From Peronospora farinosa (Eukaryota; Oomycota; Peronosporomycetes; Peronosporales; Peronosporaceae), in the NCBI GenBank assembly GCA_947646735.1, contig CANTFK010000909.1, forward strand, positions 149,994 to 213,993: 64,000 nucleotides of DNA, written 5' to 3'. Of this stretch, positions 61,585 through 64,000 are shown one piece after another. The first letter of the stretch is position 1. Each line of letters starts with the position of its first letter. A program made the translations under genes and the position numbers. The notes under the pieces are model-generated. The model did no database searches. It was given only the letters and a program-made list of their open reading frames with translations, and was not told the DNA's origin.

Positions 61585-62108
61585 ATGGCTGCGCGGCTTG
61601 ATTCCGACAGGGACTCAGACGATGGCTTTCAAGACTTTTTGAATGAAGACGAGGAGAAGGAAACGCTGCTGAGTCAAGAAAGTGTGGCTCTGGAACGTCG
61701 AATGAAGACGGTAAGTATCCAAGGTCAGAATGGGATAAATATCGTATTTTTATATGGGGGCTCATGTACTTAATAAACAAGTAGATGGGCATTCGGGACG
61801 GTCTGGAGCTCGGCAAAGAAGGAACGCTGCAAGAAGGCTTTGACCAAGGATTTGCAGAGGGAGCGATACGCAGTTTTGGCCTTGGAAGACTCCGGGGCGC
61901 ATTGGCGACGGCGGCAGCCTGTGGCCTTTTTGACGGGATGACCATGACGCAAGCATGGACTTGCATGTCTCAATTGAGGACACTCGAGAAGGACACTAGC
62001 CAAAATGATGTCCACACTGAAAATGTCACGGAACCTGAAGTACTTGCCGAGGACCTGCTGACGAGTATCAAAGTGGACCTACAAACGTCCTCCAAAAAAT
62101 ATTTGTAG
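61585..62108 (+). CDS. Yae1-domain protein (Fe-S cluster recruitment to Rli1/ABCE1 in yeast)
   Basis: Two exons (61585-61710, 61785-62108; GTAAGT...GTAG) join in phase 0 into 149 residues. The short acidic N-terminus (DSDDGFQDFLNEDEEKE) is followed by the deca-GX3 motif of Yae1/Lto1 proteins: MGIRDGLELGKEGTLQEGFD then QGFAEGAIRSFGLGRLRG, with Gly at every fourth position. In yeast, Yae1 and Lto1 help load the Fe-S cluster onto the ribosome-recycling ATPase Rli1. The C-terminal part is unremarkable. A frame extends upstream of the chosen ATG with a hydrophobic, T-rich translation that I regard as untranslated leader. Whether it is the Yae1 or Lto1 orthologue cannot be decided by eye. Confidence 0.78.
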
Positions 62109-62249
62109 ATAGAGAAGGCAATATAGCTTGAAAAAATGTTTTCACCTAAAGAACGTGTCGTGTGAACTCGTGAAGTTGTGTCTATAGTCATGCGCCCAGT
62201 TTAGCCACGTATAATAGTGGAATAGATATTTCATCTCAAAGGAGAGATG

Positions 62250-62785
62250 TGTGGTTGAGCAGCACAAAAAGCAGCACTATAGAAAATATAGTGTAAATAT
62301 GCCTTTAACGGTATTATATATCGTTCTATAATTGTAAAACGTTTCCGTTTAGTCGTATAGTTTCTCTGCCTCTCAGTGTATAGAGTTCTCAAAAATCTGA
62401 CATGGTGTCAGTGTAAGTAGATTATATTGTGTCAGTATAATCGGAGGGAGGGTACCTGGTAGCACTTCGTGGTCTGTTCAATGACCAACGACTCATCCGT
62501 TATTAAATTAACGGATGACATCTAATATTTGATTGTTCTCGGATGGTATGTATGGCTGATACCGTCGGTGCCATGATGCTATCTTTTAGTGAAGTCGAGC
62601 AACATGCAACCACCGCCAAGTTTATACAACATGAACTTGACGTAGCAGTGCAAAGCTTATTTTACTAACGCAGCAAGGCGCTCAACAAGCTGACTTGTTG
62701 AGGCAGCAGGCTTCTTAAATTTAAGGCTGTTAAGATAACAGCAAGCAAGAGCTGCTGCCGCCAGGCCGATGCATATGCGACGACT
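62250..62785 (+). mobile_element. Relic of an element-A-like retrotransposon (LTR end, PBS, gag start)
   Basis: 62280-62455 resembles the 3' part of A's LTR, ending in GGAGGGAGGGTACCTGGTAGCA, that is LTR end plus the primer-binding site TGGTAGCAC. The following 320 bp match the start of A's gag (for example CATGCAACCACCGCCAAGTT) with many changes. It is cut off at 62785 by a copy of the element C LTR. Confidence 0.7.
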
Positions 62786-63107
62786 TGTATAGACGGGCAC
62801 TTCTACGAAGTTGCCTCGTGCTACTAGCACACACCTTCAGCACAAGCGAGGAAAAGGTTAGACCGTCTTACCTTCGCGTGCGAGGGTGGTTAGTGAGGTT
62901 GGTCGACTGCTTAAGCAGTCGTACCACCAGTTACCTCTCGCTTAAACGAGAGTGCAACGAACTTCTTAACAAGAAGGCACCGACGTCACGCAGAAGCTTT
63001 TCAGCTTCTCGTGCGTGGTGCGTATGTTTAAGCAAATTCAAGACTGAGCTATATTTAATTAATTATAACTAAATATATACTTAACTACTGATTGGCTATA
63101 TATATAT
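62786..63107 (-). repeat. Truncated LTR of element C (second copy)
   Basis: About 320 bp closely match 56007-56330 in the same orientation, starting TGTATAGACGGGCACTTCTA and stopping in a TA-rich stretch. It carries the same palindromes (GACTGCTTAAGCAGTC). No internal element sequence adjoins it, so it is a partial solo LTR. Confidence 0.85.
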
Positions 63108-64000
63108 GGGTCGAATGTTCATTGCCTACTGGCATCACTTGCCAGTACCGGTGCTCGATGCACTACAGTAACTCTGCTAAAGCTTGTGTACTAGCTGGTT
63201 ACTGCTTCCGGATGTCAAGTGCATTGGTAGGGTAGCACCGCAATAAAATTTGAGACAGCATTTGTAAATGACAACAGTGTGACAGTGGATCTGCGTGGTT
63301 GTTGATGCAAAACGCTTTGTTCGGTTGCGCTTGTTCGGTTGCACTTGTTCGGTTGCACTTGTTCGGTTGCATTTGTTCGGTTGCGCTTTATTGCTGCCTA
63401 CCGTCGAGCACTTCATGCCTCCGGGTACATGTAACTCGCCGTGTACATTGTTCACAAATGATTGACACCCCTTTGTTCTGCGTTGTCAGCCATAATGTCA
63501 TGACTATGGCTGCCATGGAGTCGTTGTCGTCAATACTTCGTTGATTGTTTTGGTTTTAGCTCGATGATTCTATTTGTTATTACGCTCAACGTGGGACGTT
63601 AGTGAGGTCGCTTCAGCTCTGGCTGTTGCCGCTTCCACTACGTTATCAGTGAGTGGATCTCTTGTGGCTGGCATTGAAATGTCTAGCCCGCGCCGGTAAT
63701 CGACAATAGAGAAAATTGTTGTGGTGTCTGACAACGATACAAAGAGAAGCCACGGCGATGAAGGCGGTCCCTTCCGGACTGAATCCTCAATTACTCCCCG
63801 TCGGTCCTCATTGGTGTATCATGGCGAGTCTAAATCAGAGCTTTTAACGTCGACGGGATAGCTACTGAGGTCATGATATGGTGATAGTAAGCAAGTACTT
63901 GACCATTGTGGCGGCGGTGGCAAAGTTTTAAGCTTAAGCCGGGTAGGGTTTTCTGACTATATAATTTTGATTGCTAATGTGGGTGGAGATGGCGTGAATC
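63108..64000. other. Right-edge region without recognisable genes
   Basis: Short ORFs only. The one clear structure is the 14-bp tandem repeat at 63317-63386. Confidence 0.4.
63317..63386 (+). repeat. 14-bp tandem repeat, five copies
   Basis: Five exact-length units TTGTTCGGTTGCNN (GC, AC, AC, AT, GC at the last two bases). Confidence 0.9.

Noticed and set aside
1..64000. tRNA, rRNA or other RNA genes
   Set aside because: I scanned for recognisable tRNA and rRNA signatures and saw none; a covariance-model search would be needed to exclude small RNA genes.

Overview
The window looks like nuclear DNA of an oomycete, most likely Peronosporales (Phytophthora or downy mildew type). Compact housekeeping genes carry few, short GT-AG introns and sit 100-500 bp apart. 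They alternate with gene-poor decayed DNA and a nested island of Ty3/Gypsy LTR retrotransposons. I cannot name the species from sequence alone.

Layout. 1-3.25 kb: the start of a minus-strand Ser/Thr/Pro-rich gene running off the left edge, then gene-poor DNA. 3.25-11.8 kb: membrane-anchored subtilisin-like protease (-), tRNA CCA-adding enzyme (+), mitochondrial calcium uniporter (+, 3 introns), V-ATPase subunit G (+, 3 introns). 12.2-15.3 kb: two minus-strand helix-turn-helix proteins, the second broken by an in-frame stop. 16.9-18.3 kb: four-TM protein. 19.2-24.1 kb: SUV3 RNA helicase (-) divergent from a RanBP9/Gid1-type SPRY-LisH-CTLH protein (+). 26-32.5 kb: Utp25, VPS26 (one apparent frameshift), an SR splicing factor (-), a small Cys-rich tail-anchored protein and a protein with 19-residue Arg-rich repeats. 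33.3-34.8 kb: dihydrolipoamide dehydrogenase (-).

35.37-52.72 kb is one decayed Ty3/Gypsy element (A) bounded by LTRs and a TTGAG target-site duplication. It carries a 1.5-kb insertion with a G-rich minisatellite (D) inside its reverse transcriptase, and a young 7.6-kb Ty3/Gypsy element (B) inside its RNase H. Abutting it on the opposite strand is a truncated third element (C, 52.8-56.6 kb). A mitochondrial atp1/nad1 mosaic (57.2-57.6 kb) follows, then a putative Fe(II)/2OG oxygenase, a PIG-Y homologue (-), a decayed second copy of the lipoamide dehydrogenase, a Yae1-type protein (+), and relic LTR/gag DNA to the right edge.

Most notable: (i) the retroelements are packed with short perfect inverted repeats, often one every 20-40 nt inside coding sequence, unlike the host genes; (ii) elements A and B both carry, antisense to the 3' end of pol, a long ORF ending in a similar coiled coil; (iii) A and B share a textbook -1 frameshift module (A AAA AAC plus a 9-bp stem) at the gag/pol junction; (iv) a roughly 130-nt stretch at 48.69-48.82 kb looks like a base-calling ghost of the RNase H sequence, so the assembly there should not be trusted.
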